Below are positions 38,247 to 50,304 of a stretch of 64,000 nt of DNA, piece by piece (position 1 is the first letter of the stretch; the number at the start of each line of letters is the position of its first letter). The DNA lies in contig CM076142.1 in NCBI GenBank assembly GCA_038025085.1, positions 12,126,001-12,190,000 of the forward strand, written 5' to 3'. The notes beneath the pieces are model-generated. The model saw only the letters and a list, made by a program, of their open reading frames with translations. It did no database searches and had not been told where the DNA came from. The translations under genes and the position numbers were made by a program. The stretch is from Tetragonia tetragonoides (Eukaryota > Streptophyta > Magnoliopsida > Caryophyllales > Aizoaceae).

Positions 38247-39543
38247 GTCTGTCTGGTTTCTCTCTCCTCTTTTCAGGTAAAACACTGCAACAGGAGGTTT
38301 TTGGTTTGCTTCGGTAAAAACAGTGTTCCAGCCCCAACATGTTTAACTTTTAGGTTCGTTATTTTCATCACCTTGCTCATAATTCCAAGTCACGAAAACT
38401 TGTTTAGAAGGGTGTTATCCTAACTTTTGATAAGGTGATGGTCATTTTTTAATAGAATTAGGTTGCCCGTAAAATAATTCTATAAACACATTGAATAATA
38501 TAATGCTTAAAAAATTGGAAGTAAAATTATTAAAATTATTGATATAAATATATTTTATTTTATTTTATTTTTGCAAAGATTTCTATCGATATTATGCATT
38601 ATAATAATTCTTAAATAAATAATATTTTAATTCCACCTTTATTTGTAATGAGATTTGACTAAATATAGATAGAGAGTAAAAATAGTATATGTACACTAAT
38701 TTTAATAAGTAATTTAATTAATGATAAAAAAGAATAAACTCACTCCGCAATGATATTATATTTGTACTAAAAGTTTCATACCATGCTCCTTTTATACCAC
38801 ACAACTAAAAACTACGTGAGAAAGTTGTGCGCATGTGGCGTTTATGTATCATCTTCACACGAACATTCCCTTTGAAGTGACATTTACGGCCGCATGGAAA
38901 TGAACCAACTTTATCGGACACATATACATATATATATATATCTCATTTTGAAGCATATTTCAAATCCAATCCAACGGAGTCAGATTTATAATTTTTTGAC
39001 TTACGTAACTAAAGTTAATTTTTTTTTTGTAATTTAGAAATATGCTAATAAATATGTAATTAAGTCAACTAATGATGAGACATTAATGAGATTGGACTAA
39101 GTTTAGATAGATAATAAAAACAGTATATGTACACTAATTTTAATAAGTAATTCAATTAATGAAAATAATAAATAAACTCATTTTGCATTAACGGTATATG
39201 TGCACTAAAAGTTGATAGCACATGCTCGTTTTATTCCGTACAACTAAAACTGTGTGATGTGAATGAGATTGGACTAAGTTTGGATAGATAATAAAAACAG
39301 TATATGTACACTACTTTTAATAAGTAATTCAATTAATGAAAATAATAAATAAACTCATTTTGCATTAACGATATATGTGCACTAAAACTTGATAGCACAT
39401 GCTCGTTTTATTCCGTACAACTAAAACTATGTGATGTGACAAAGTTGAGCACATGTGGCGTGTGCGTGTCATCTTCAAACGAACATTTCCTCTTATGTGA
39501 CGTCCTACGTGTCATGACCACACGAAAGAACCCAACTTTTATA

Positions 39544-39667
<124 letters not shown>

Positions 39668-39933
39668 CGTTTTGAAGCATTTTTCAAATCCAATCCAGCG
39701 GAATCAGATTTATAATTTTTTGACTTACGTTACTAAAGTTATTTTATTTTGTAATTTAGAAATATGCTAATAAATTTGTAATTAAGTCAACTAATGATAA
39801 GTCATTAATGATGAATGATGTGTCATGCTGCATGACAAGTTTGTGCTTACGTGTCGCTTGTGTGTCATGCTTGCACGGCGTGGCTCGCCTACGTGGCATC
39901 CCACATGTCGGCACCACACGAAGAAGGACCCAG

Positions 39934-39934
<1 letters not shown>

Positions 39935-39984
<50 letters not shown>
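39935..39984. repeat. (TA)n microsatellite abutting the 39985 element
   Basis: About 25 TA units ending directly at agaagtcatgctac. Confidence 0.97.
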
Positions 39985-39986
<2 letters not shown>

Positions 39987-40147
39987 AAGTCATGCTACAG
40001 TGAGATGGTGAGAAGTGATCATGACCCTTGATTTATCAGATCAAACGGACGAAAATTCGCGCGTGTCAATTAACATTGATAAAAACGTACCCTCTTTTTC
40101 AAACACACACACCCTCTCTTTCTCCCCCGCTCTCACTGAATTTCTCC

Positions 40148-40261
40148 ATGGCTATGGAAGCCATCTTCGCCAACCAATTATTCGCTAACCTCGAGCAACT
40201 ATTAACTTTCCTCTCTCCGTCCTCTATTCGTTTAACCCCTGCTTCTCTCTCTAATCCTTGA
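40148..40261 (+). CDS. Small ORF in the left leader of the 39985 element
   Basis: A 37-codon frame, MAMEAIFANQLFANLEQLLTFLSPSS..., preceded by a CT-rich leader. No family was recognised. It may be the first exon of a lost or captured gene. Confidence 0.25.
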   Translation: MAMEAIFANQLFANLEQLLTFLSPSSIRLTPASLSNP

Positions 40262-40904
40262 TTGACTTCTCACGTCCCAAAAGAGCAACGACGATTTGGA
40301 TTTGGAGTACCCATGCTCATCTTGGTGTTTAACTTTTGCGATTGAGGTAAAATTGATTAATTTTTCATTGATTCTTTGTTGTTTATGTCGAATTTATGCC
40401 GATTTGGTTTTAATTTTATGGATATGCAGTGTTTTGAGGAATTTGGGGGGTTTAATAGGTTTAATTAAAGAATTAGAGCTTGAGGTAGTTGGTAATGTGA
40501 TTATCAATATGTTAGAAGGTCAAAGATATCTAATAACATTCTTTTGATTTCATCATCTGCTTGCAATAAGAATGCTTTGGAGCTACCTTCTTTTAATTTG
40601 TGTTCCTAATCTCCTTGCTTTATAGTCGATTGAGCTAGATGCAAAATTGCAACTTAGTAAGTATCATAAGAATAGACTTTGATTCATTGTGTATAGCTAA
40701 TTAGCACTTCAGGTGCTGGATGGCAGTCATGGTTTAAGTTGGTTAAGGCATCTGATACTAGTTATTGCTTATGTTCCTAGCTGGAACATCAATCTTATTG
40801 AGGTTTAATTCTCATAAATAGTTTGTTGATATTGACAATGTTTTTCCTTTCATTATCCTTTGAGTGATACCTCGTACAACCATAAGTGACCCCAATTATT
40901 AAGT

Positions 40905-40985
40905 AGTAGCGTATGTAGGATTCAAACCGACATTCATTAGGACATGAAGCTTGTGTCCTGTAACGAATTCCCCTCATGCTGTTCT
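40905..40985 (-). other. tRNA-like sequence, degenerate
   Basis: Minus-strand B box ggtttgaatcctac followed by atacgct; the A-box half is eroded. It sits in a direct duplication (40793-40945 versus 42171-42310) with the sequence at 42290. Confidence 0.35.
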
Positions 40986-41883
40986 ACTATGTTCAATTCT
41001 AGGAGTAGTCAAAGCTTGAGAGGCTGTAATTTACCATCCTTTTGACCATTGTTAACAATCAACATCATCAACTACTCGTGCTGATGATGGTGAGAGTGAT
41101 GCGTATGAGAAGCTGATTTCGGCACTGACAAGAATGAAGCAGATAGTGCTGGATGCTTTTTCTGATGGTAGTAGTTTCATCTGTTTGTAGTGTGGTGGTC
41201 TTGTTAGTAAAGATCATAAAGATGAAGCGAAGGCATCGAAAGTTTAGCAACGGAAAGTTCAGAATAGTTGATAATTTGAAGGGTTCTTAATTTGATCAGT
41301 ACTTTCTTTAAGTGACCCTCTACATTCCTACAATTGACCCCTCACTCTTGTTAAAGTGACCACATCTCATGCTTTGCAATTTGCTTCTAGCTTTTTGTTT
41401 ATTGAAATTGACATTACTCCTTGTATTATCTCTGGGTTTCATTTCTCTCTCCGTTCAATATTATCATGAGTTATGCGCCTAGTTAATAGCCTGAATCTTC
41501 TTAACTGCTATTGAGTTTGAATTGGTTGATTTTATAATACAGACCACATAGTCACAAATGCGATTTGACTAGACGTTTCGCGAGATTCCTTGCGTTAAAT
41601 ACTGTATTGGAGTGTTTTATAAGTTTCTTCTAGCTAATGCTCATGAAAATGCTGTAGCTTTTAGAGAAATAAGCATGACTTTAATTATGGGATAATCAGT
41701 TAAAAGTGACTCATGTTCAGATAAAAAGTGACCCCTGTTCAGATAAGAAGTGACCCCATGTTTAACTGAAAAATAAACTTCACTATGATTCGTTTTAGTG
41801 ATCATTCGTTTTGTGTTTGATCAAATGAAAGACTATATGTTTTGAATCTTGTACTTGGTTTATTTCCATTAACTTTCAAAGCT

Positions 41884-41955
41884 TATTAGCTCAAATGGTA
41901 GAGCATTGTGCATTTACATAGCACATGTGTAGGTTCGAATCCTACATAGACTTTT
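41884..41955 (+). tRNA. tRNA-like sequence, probably a pseudogene or SINE-type head
   Basis: A good A box (TAGCTCAAATGGTAGAGC) and perfect B box (GGTTCGAATCC); T arm GTAGG-TTCGAAT-CCTAC fully paired; acceptor agcttat/atagact with one mismatch and one wobble; TTTT just after. The anticodon arm is irregular: loop tttacat would give UAC (Val) with two extra bases before the stem. Probably not a functional tRNA. Confidence 0.45.
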
Positions 41956-42284
41956 GAGATTATTAGAAAAACGGCTCGTTAAGCTAAAAAGTAAACTTCA
42001 TAATGATAAATTAGGATGATCAATGGTTTTGTATACTAATGCTAGATAGATCATCCCCTTTTATTGCTCAACAAGTAGTATTTTGTAGTAGTACTTCTTT
42101 TAGTGTATGCATTAAGTGACCCCATAAAGTGTTACAAGTGACCGATCTCTGTCTTTAAAATGACCCCTCAATCTTATTGTGGTTTATTTTTAATTTTAGT
42201 TTTTTGATATTGGCATGTATTTTTCTTTCATTATCCTATAAGTGATACCTCGTACAACCATAGGTGACCTAAATTGTCCAATAG

Positions 42285-42356
42285 TAGCCTATGTAGGATT
42301 CGAACCTATATTTATTTTGCAAAGCACGTTGCTCTACCAATTGAGCTAATAGGCTT
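42285..42356 (-). tRNA. tRNA-like sequence, inverted relative to 41884
   Basis: The minus strand reads agcctatTAGCTCAATTGGTAGAGC ... ataGGTTCGAATCCtac-ataggct. The 7-bp acceptor stem pairs perfectly and the A and B boxes are intact. The anticodon region (acgtgctttgcaaaataaa) does not fold properly; loop tttgcaa would give UGC (Ala). Confidence 0.45.
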
Positions 42357-43065
42357 CCATATCATTGAGAAGACACAACTTAGACATCCCATTGACCAAA
42401 CCTTATTTCCCTACCATCAGCAAAGTGAAGAACCACCTATTAGTAGTATAGACACCAACCAGGTCGAGAAGTCATAAATATGCTCTCCTCTCATATAGTG
42501 TCCATGTGCATGAAAATTTTATACCAACAAACGTCTATTTGATCATTGTAAACAAATCTCACATGTCAGATATGCAAGCACGAAAGGTCCACTAGGAGCA
42601 AAAGCCATGTTTAAAATATACCCAGCACAACAATACTGCAACTAAAGGAGGATTATAAAGCCCAAATAAGATACCCCAAACACATTTACAGGTGCCTAGC
42701 AGTGAGTGCAAAAAGGTTTATATGCAATGTCAAAAACTCATTATGCACTTCAAGTGACCCATGAAAGCTTACAAAGTGATCATTCTTTTTAAGACAAGTG
42801 GTTAATCAAACAGTTCATATAAACATATGATGAGATATCATACACAAAAAGTTCTGAAATTGCCTCAAATTTCATAAATTATATGTGACCCCCATACCAG
42901 GAAACATGACAGTTACAAATAGAAATAAACAGATTAAACCTTAATGATTTGTTCTTCCATAGCACCTAATCACGACAAGGAAGTCGTGGAAAGATGTCAC
43001 CCCCAATAAAAAAAACTTACAAGTCACCTTAAGCTAATAATAAAATGACCCTAATAATACTTCGG

Positions 43066-43870
43066 AGTGACCCACAATAAAACAGTAAGAATCAGCACAA
43101 AAAACTCAAAGTACCAAGTAGTCAGTGACAAATTATGTAGAAATAGACAGAGTGGACTACTAAAAAGAGGCATAAACATGAAACAAACTCATAACCTAAC
43201 AATATTCACTCTTTACATTTAAACAACAAATACAACTTAATCCATCCACAATAGTAAATACAAGACAATTATCGAGGTTGCATACTAACATTCCCATGAC
43301 ATTCAAGAAGAAAGACATGGGCAAACTAAAGCAATGTCAAGCTATCAAGTAACTTCAGTATGCAATTTCAGTCTTGTCTCAATTATAATAAGTTAAAATG
43401 ATCCCATGCATTTCATGAAGTGACCCATTTCAGAACATAAAGTGACCCCTAATAATACTTACAAGTGACCCACAAAATAAAATGGTAAAAAGCTGAAAGT
43501 ACCAAATCGTCAATGACAAATTATGTTGAAGTAGACTCACAGAGCAGACCCATACTATTAAAGAGAGGCATAAACGTGAAACAAACTCAGAACCTAACAG
43601 TATCAACTCTTTATATTTGAACAACAAAAACAACTCAGTTCATCCACAATTTAAACTCAGTTCATCCACAATAGTAAATACAAGACAATTATCGAAGTTG
43701 CATAATAACATTTTAATGGCATTCTAGAAGAAAGACATGGGCAAAATAAAGTAATGTCAAGTTATCAAGTGATTTCAGAAAACAATTTCAGATTGCCTCA
43801 ATCATAAGCTAAAAGTGACCCCCCGCATTTCATGAAGTTACCCATTTCATAACAAAAAGTGACCATTATT
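43066..43870. repeat. Tandem duplication of about 400 bp
   Basis: gtgacccacaataaaa ... agtcagtgacaaattatgta ... gaagaaagacatgggcaa (from about 43066) repeats from about 43464 with about 10% differences. The second unit has a small internal duplication (cagttcatccacaat). Confidence 0.9.
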
Positions 43871-44502
43871 TTTGGCCGGCTAATTCCATCAAAATCAATC
43901 AAACTAGTGTTTCTATTTTGGTTAAGAACACAATCAATTATTTCTCAATCGAAGTTCCGAGAACCAAACCCTAAATCATGAAATTTTCCACGAACTCACA
44001 GCAACAATAGATTTGGGGAATAAAAATTCGAACTCAAGAAAAGACAATTAAGAATCAAGTACAATAATTGCAGCAAACCTTGAACGAATTCCATGAGCTG
44101 AAGCTTGAAAGCACGTTGTTGAAGCATGAATGCCAAAATTAGGGCGATGAATTGAAAACCCTAGAAATTGAAGCATCAAACAAACGAACGGAAGAAGCTA
44201 GAAACAGTAGAATTTGATGATGATTGATAAGCTCAGACTCGCCATTGAAGAGAGCATACAGAAATAGAGGAGAGAGAGAAGGGGAGAGAGAGAGAACGCT
44301 CGCGCGAATTGGAAAGTAACAGAGTAAGAGAGAGCAAGGGAAGGGTGAGGGAAGCAGTTGCTAATTCGCGTGAGATATGTCGAAGTTCCAAAATTTTCCT
44401 CCGTCTGATTAATGATACGGGTAAAATATAGGCCGTTAGATTTGCATGTTTGGATGGCTGAAATCACTTCTCACTCTAGCATCCCTTCTCATCAGATCCC
44501 TA

Positions 44503-44504
<2 letters not shown>

Positions 44505-44589
<85 letters not shown>
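44505..44589. repeat. (CT)n-(TA)n compound microsatellite
   Basis: About 20 CT units followed by about 23 TA units, beside the right end of the 39985 element. Confidence 0.97.
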
Positions 44590-44590
<1 letters not shown>

Positions 44591-45089
44591 CGACTCATAA
44601 TAAGTGACCCTATATTTCTGAATAGTGATCTTATTTTTGTGTGAGTTGGTTTCACATCAGACTTGCTCTATAACATCGTTGTACTGTGAGACAATTGTTA
44701 ATTTTTGAACTTAAGTTATTACTTTTGGATTAGAAATTGTTATTTTATTTTAAATACTTTTAGCTACCATCGACAAAAAGTGTTACTTTTCCAACAAAAA
44801 ATGTTAAATTCACATAAAAATTGTTATTTTAGACCATTTTACCGTGAAACAGTCTTACACAATTTAATGATATGACACTTGGAAGAAATCATTTTACCAC
44901 TTTATTTCACCTAACTAGAGAAATTGTCATAAACTTTTCTACTATATATGAAATGAAATACTCAAACTTAAAAGTTCACCACTTAAAATATAAGCGAGTA
45001 ATAATTAGATATTTGTGACAATTGAGTATTGTGATTACCCTACGAGTTTAAACTACCAGGGCAGTGTAATTCTTGGGTGTTAGGAGTAT
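44590..45089. other. Intergenic, no gene seen
   Basis: It opens with the 3' half of the dispersed TGACCC repeat (44590-44670, gtgagttggtttcacatcag). Otherwise AT-rich. Confidence 0.5.
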
Positions 45090-45300
45090 TTTTTTTTTTT
45101 TTTGTTTTGTTTTGTTTCACGACTAAGGGTATCCACCGTCGACCACAGTGACTGTCCTCCGCGCTGGTTTGTAGGCACCTTAAAGGTTGGGACAACTGGC
45201 CAAGGAATTTAAAGCTGCTCCATGCCCAAGGCGAGATTCGAACCCTCGACCTTGGTTAAGGATGAATGAGTCCCTACCACTCAACCACACCTCCTTGGTT
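45090..45300 (-). mobile_element. SINE, family 1 copy 3
   Basis: Full-length copy in reverse: poly-T at left, tgtaggcaccttaaaggttg, B box complement gagattcgaaccctcgacc, A box complement ctaccactcaacc. Flanked by tgggt[g/a]ttaggagtat (45074-45089 and 45301-45316). Confidence 0.94.
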
Positions 45301-45316
45301 TGGGTATTAGGAGTAT

Positions 45317-46244
45317 GATTATGATACAAGTTCCAATTTGATATCCATTGGAGAAGGGAATGGGAAAATCCTTACAAGTTGACAATTCTTAGTAATATAT
45401 CTTAGATAGGAAATTTAACTTACTAACTAGCCAGATCAAGTTCAGATAAATGGAAACCCCTTTATTTTGTTAAAGGTCACTAAAAAGTATGGAGTAATTG
45501 AAACCTCTTTGCCCTTGTTTTTAAGATTTATTATGTGGGTCATCAAGTAAATGTTACAAAACAAGATTACACTTGTTTTTGCTGGTTTAAGGGGCGAGGG
45601 GATCTCAGGTCTGTCTTTGTCCAGATTTTATTATCAGTGGCTGTAATCTAGCTAGGACGTGGACTATGCTATTTCCACAACGTCTTCAGAAACAATGATA
45701 AAAATGTGGCATCATCAATGATCGAACGACTATACTGGTTCTTCTCCTCTTAACATGCTTTCTGGTAGAGTAATCATGTTCAAACAGAATTAACTATAAG
45801 CAGTAAGAACTCTGCTAAGGTATTTACAGCCGGGTCGCAGTCGAAAATCCCATTTCCTGCCAGCTTCATCATATAGCAGCATTCACGAGTCGCTAATTCA
45901 ATTGTCTGTAGCTCGTATTTGTAACCATGGATGATCAGTAAGATTAAACACATTCATTGATACTGAAAAGACATTTTAGGATACAATCTTCACCGCTTTC
46001 CTAGTTGTGGCAATGCACAAATTTTCACTTCATATTGTTTGCAGTTGCAGTTTAATGAGCGAACGAACACAAAGGTAGACAAGTATGTACAAATGTTAAT
46101 ACCAAAATGCTCAATATGTACAAATACATTCTCAAGTATCTCCATGTACTTGTTTCAGTATAAGTTCCTACAGTGGAAAGACCCATACAAGTCATCTCCA
46201 TATTAATGGTTACAACAAAGGCTAATATAAATATATGCAAATCC
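45317..46244. other. 3' flank of the VPS62-like gene
   Basis: No coding frame was recognised. It presumably includes the 3' UTR next to 46245. Confidence 0.5.
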
Positions 46245-49200
46245 CTACCATCTTTCGTCCCCTACCCAATTGTTCTTCTCCTTTGGTCCAGTTGGACCTT
46301 CCTGCCCAAAAAGTTCCACAGGGAACTTCCTGAAGAAGTTTGCAACAGGAAACCGCATCATAAGTGGCAGCCTTTTGATTATCTTATCTAAGTCTGTCTT
46401 CGAGTCATAGATGATTTTCGGGCCCCATTCTCTCATGAATTGTAGCCAGCGAGGCTCAATAACACTATCTCCTAGATGCTCAGCTGCCACAATCTGATAT
46501 CGGGTACTAGAATCAATGGAGAAGTTGCTTCTAGCACAATCGTTTCTCACCCCAATACCAAGCATTGACGATCCTTGAAGATAGATCCCAGGGTGTGCAA
46601 AGCTTGCATGACCACACTTAGATGAGTAGACAATTGCTCTATTCCCCTCTATGAACTCCAAATCACAAGCATCTATCCACACACCACCACTATGCTGTGA
46701 GAAGTATATGCTGTGGAGTTTACCGGTGAAGTTGCTTATGCGAAGAGTAAAATGTTCCCAGTCACCAACATGTTCTCCTACTCTGCTCAGAGCAATATTA
46801 GTAGGTCCAACCTTTAGGGTGCCTGGTCCATTAAAAGGGGAAAAAATCCACATTGCAATATCAGTGAATGTACCACCTAAAGCCAGTTTCACATGAACAT
46901 ATAATTCTGCAGTTTCAAGGTTTCCACGCTTGACAATTCCCCTTTGATCGTTAGGCAGATCCAACCAAAACTCGCCATCATTTGTTCCACCAACAGGCAA
47001 ACTAGAGCCTTCAGCATCAATGGGTTCCCCATTTGGCTGCCCTTTTTTAAACAGAAGCGCTCCATTCTTGAAAAACCACGAAAGTGAAGATGGTAAGTAG
47101 ACCTCCTTAGGATGGAAGAAAACGGTGGGGCCATAATGATGAATCAGTGCATGGATTTGATCAAGGTTTGGCATTGCACTCAAACTAGAGTCCAAATTCT
47201 TTAAGCATGCAATTTGCATTTCTTTTGCTGCACTCCATAGGCAACTACAGAAAAAAGTCCCAGCAGAGACACCTCTACCCAGCAAACCTCGATTAAAGGG
47301 CCTAGTCTTCCAGACTCTAAATGGAATTTTCCTAAATTTAGAATGTGTATCAAGTAACAAGCCACAAGTCTCACATTTATCAGTGAGGTCCTCTCTAACG
47401 CATCTTACTTCATTCGCACCAGGTTTATCAGGATTATTCGTCACAATGAAGCCTAAGGTTTTATAGCCCGAAGGAGGCTCAGGCAGCCAAAAGTAACCAG
47501 GCTGATCAACAATCCCCATGCCATCATCCGAATTCCAGATTAAAGTATAGTCAACAGGCATAATAAGAGCTGGTGGGCGAATGCCTTCCGAATCATTGAT
47601 ATTGTTGTGCTTTTGTGACACTATATCCTTCACCACAAAAACATAGTCATTCGAAGGTTTTCCATTAGGTTGACAGTAATGACCAAGGCTAAAAAATCCT
47701 TCAGGTATGCCAACAGGTCTATAAAACGAAACACTATTGCTCTTGTCATGTGACAGATGGGTGCCCCAAATGAAATCAAAATGGGTTATTTCTGCAACTT
47801 CTATCTCTCCTAGATTGATTCTTCCAGTGGAAAATCCATGGCCTGTAAAAATCATGTAAAAGCCCATTGTGAGTTTTTCAGCACTACATGGCACATCCAC
47901 ATCAATAGTTTCTAGTAGGGAAACAAGTGGCTCAGCAAATATGCCAAAGTAGGTTATTAGTAAACTACTCTACATTGAATCTAAAGCACTGCTCTAATTA
48001 AAGACCACTATGAGACAAAGGCATTACATCCTATGCACCGTCTTGCCAGGTCTACCTAGGTTTTGCATGTATTGCATGATTCAAATTCAAGATACATAAG
48101 CATAACAGTCGTTCTTCTACACTCCTTAAAGGCAAAACTGGAAAAGACAAGATTGAAATTCAACACAGAAAAAAGGAAATAAAAAAGAGAATGAGATCTG
48201 TAACAAAATCAGTGCAATATCAATCATGGTATTGTAGGCGTGAAAAGCAGGACAAGAAACAGAGAGGGGAAGAAAAATGACAATCACAATAATTGTGTCT
48301 CAAGCTGCAGAGTACGTAAGACAAATAAAGAAAGAAGTTCATCAAATAAGATCAAATCACGCAACTAAATGAATTCAGACAAACTCGACAATAAAAGAAA
48401 ACATGCACTTCTCCTTTCATCAAAATATTTCATTCACATTCCAGATATCTCAAACTTATTTGCATACTTTCTGATCACAAAGTCCTTCATTTAATACATC
48501 TTGTTTTTGCTTGCTCACAGCATTCACCAGCACACACCAATACTCACCAGAATAAATTGCCCATCACCCTTTACAGACAGGCAAACTGGACAATAATTAT
48601 CAAATTATGAGAGTAAACACCAGCACACACCAGCACCAATGAAAAAGTATCCAGGTGTATTAAAGAAAGCCTAATTAATATCATCACTATAAATATGTAA
48701 CAAAAGCCAGATGGTTATCAGAAGGCACGAAGCAGGTGTCCTACACCAGTCATTGATGACCAAGCATTTAAACGAAGATACTTTGAGTGAAATTTTGTTG
48801 ATCTCATGATATTGTAGCGAAGAAAGATTTAAATTTGAAGGGGAAACTGGTTACTACAGAAGTTTCTTTTTCAGGCTATATAGGATACCGAAACAATTTT
48901 CCCGCATCTGACGTTGCATCAAAAGAATATATATATGAAGAAAAATTTAGCCTTTCAAACATGAAGCTTGCAAGGGAAAGTAAGAGTAACACTACACAGG
49001 TAATGCTAAACAAAGAATTTGATAATGAAAATGCAAGACCAGAGGCAATTTGCATCTACCCTCATAATGCACTTGCAGGAAAAAAAAGCAAGATGCATAA
49101 CAGATTCCTCTGCAGTCCTCAACTACAGGATTGTAAAAGCTTATTGTCTTGAGCTGCTAACTACTTGGGACAGATAATCTGAGAATTTAACAAGTAAGAT

Positions 49201-50242
49201 CAAGCTCGAGCAACTAACTGAATTCAGACAAACCACAACAAGCAAAAAGAAAAAGAAAAGATAAAAAAACAGTTAACTCCTCCCTTCCTCAACATACGTC
49301 ATATTGCATTCCATTGATTTGACGGGAACATATTGCTACTTTAAAATTCAAAACACAAAGTCCTTCATTCACATGGCCTTCCATCAAGAGTTCAGCTTAT
49401 AATCCAAATCATTTAGAAGCAGACTCGTTCCAGGAAAAATGCAGTAGAATGTGAGCTCAGGGAAGCTTAACCTATGGTTAACAGAATGCATGCTTAGTTA
49501 AGCTTTGTCTGTAAGTTCACCATAGGCAACTTAGGAAGCTTAATCTATGGTTACTAAAATGCACGCTGAACCAAGCTTTGTCTCTGAGTTAACCATAGGC
49601 AACCAATTAAGTACTTCAAACACAAACATCAGCCACACAGAAAGTTAGGAAAATGACACAATCACACAACCAATATGCACAAGTCCTTAACTTAATCTCA
49701 AGTAGTTGCATTACCTAAAGGACCCAATCATAACCACAAGTGGCAAGAAAACGCCAAACCCAAAGGCAAATCAACCAAAAGATCTTGATTTAACCAATAA
49801 CCGTTAATTTCTCCAGAAACAGCCAAAGGATATAAAGGGAAGGAGACAGTTGTTTAACAAAATTTTGTCCCTTTAATTTTAGGCAAATCAATTCAAAAAT
49901 ACAAACATCATCATCCCACAAAAGGTTAAAGAGAATAATAAGCCTAATAATGCATTTATACTCTATACCAGCTTCATTACACAAAAGGACTCAAAACACA
50001 CCCAGCCACTAGTGCAAAGAGAAGGGCCTAAAGCAAGGACAAAATTCCCAATTGGTCAAAATTGAACACTCAAAGTTTCAACAGCAACCCCAGATACATG
50101 TATATGCAAATTCAGCCAAAGAGCTACAAATTATTAACCAAGATAGTAAATTTTTCTCCATGACATGCCAAAGGATATGAAGGGAAAAGACTTTACCTTC
50201 AGGCCATTTGGGCAATGGAGCTGGCAATGAGAAAGTGTCCAT
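46245..50242 (-). CDS. Plant VPS62-like (DUF946) protein
   Basis: Exon 1 is 50242-50197 ([15 protein letters not shown]) and exon 2 is 47842-46245. The junction GAA G|gtaaag ... ttacag|GC CAT gives [18 protein letters not shown]; 547 aa. The start LP-x-PLP-x-WP followed by GxGFxxGxInLGxxEV is the signature of plant DUF946/VPS62 proteins. Later blocks include [90 protein letters not shown] and the C-terminal [17 protein letters not shown]. Function is unknown in plants; the name comes from weak similarity to yeast Vps62. The 531-codon second exon matches the family's one-large-exon structure. The frame is open upstream of the chosen Met to an acceptor-like cag at 50305, so an extra 5' exon may exist. 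Confidence 0.9.
49463..49610. repeat. Tandem pair of about 77-bp units with internal inverted ends
   Basis: ggaagcttaacctatggtta ... aaccataggcaact occurs twice in the VPS62-like intron. Within each unit cctatggtta and taaccatagg are inverted, so each can fold. Confidence 0.8.
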
Positions 50243-50304
50243 TAAAGGGCAGAGATGAGCAGAGCTTTCCAAACGCAAACGCTTGCAAACATCTCCCCTT
50301 ATAT

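Larger units (their letters stand above)
40880..43870 (+). repeat. Scattered AAGTGACCC motif array
   Basis: About 20 exact or one-off copies of aagtgaccc, all readable on the plus strand, at about 40884, 41313, 41333, 41356, 41725, 41748, 42114, 42136, 42160, 42762, 42885, 43045, 43066, 43421, 43441, 43464, 43815 and 43858, among others. Confidence 0.8.
39985..44489. mobile_element. Terminally inverted composite element between TA microsatellites
   Basis: The left end AGAAGtcATGCTAcAGTGAG...AAGTGAT is matched by the reverse complement of the right end, AGAAGggATGCTAgAGTGAGAAGTGAT, and both continue into diverged ATCAGA...ACGG...AAAATT and CT-rich leaders with an ATG (40148 on +; about 44243 on -). 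(TA)n tracts lie immediately outside or close by on both sides (39935-39984; 44544-44589). No transposase was seen. A MULE-like or Micron-like non-autonomous element is most likely; Helitron was not excluded. Confidence 0.55.
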
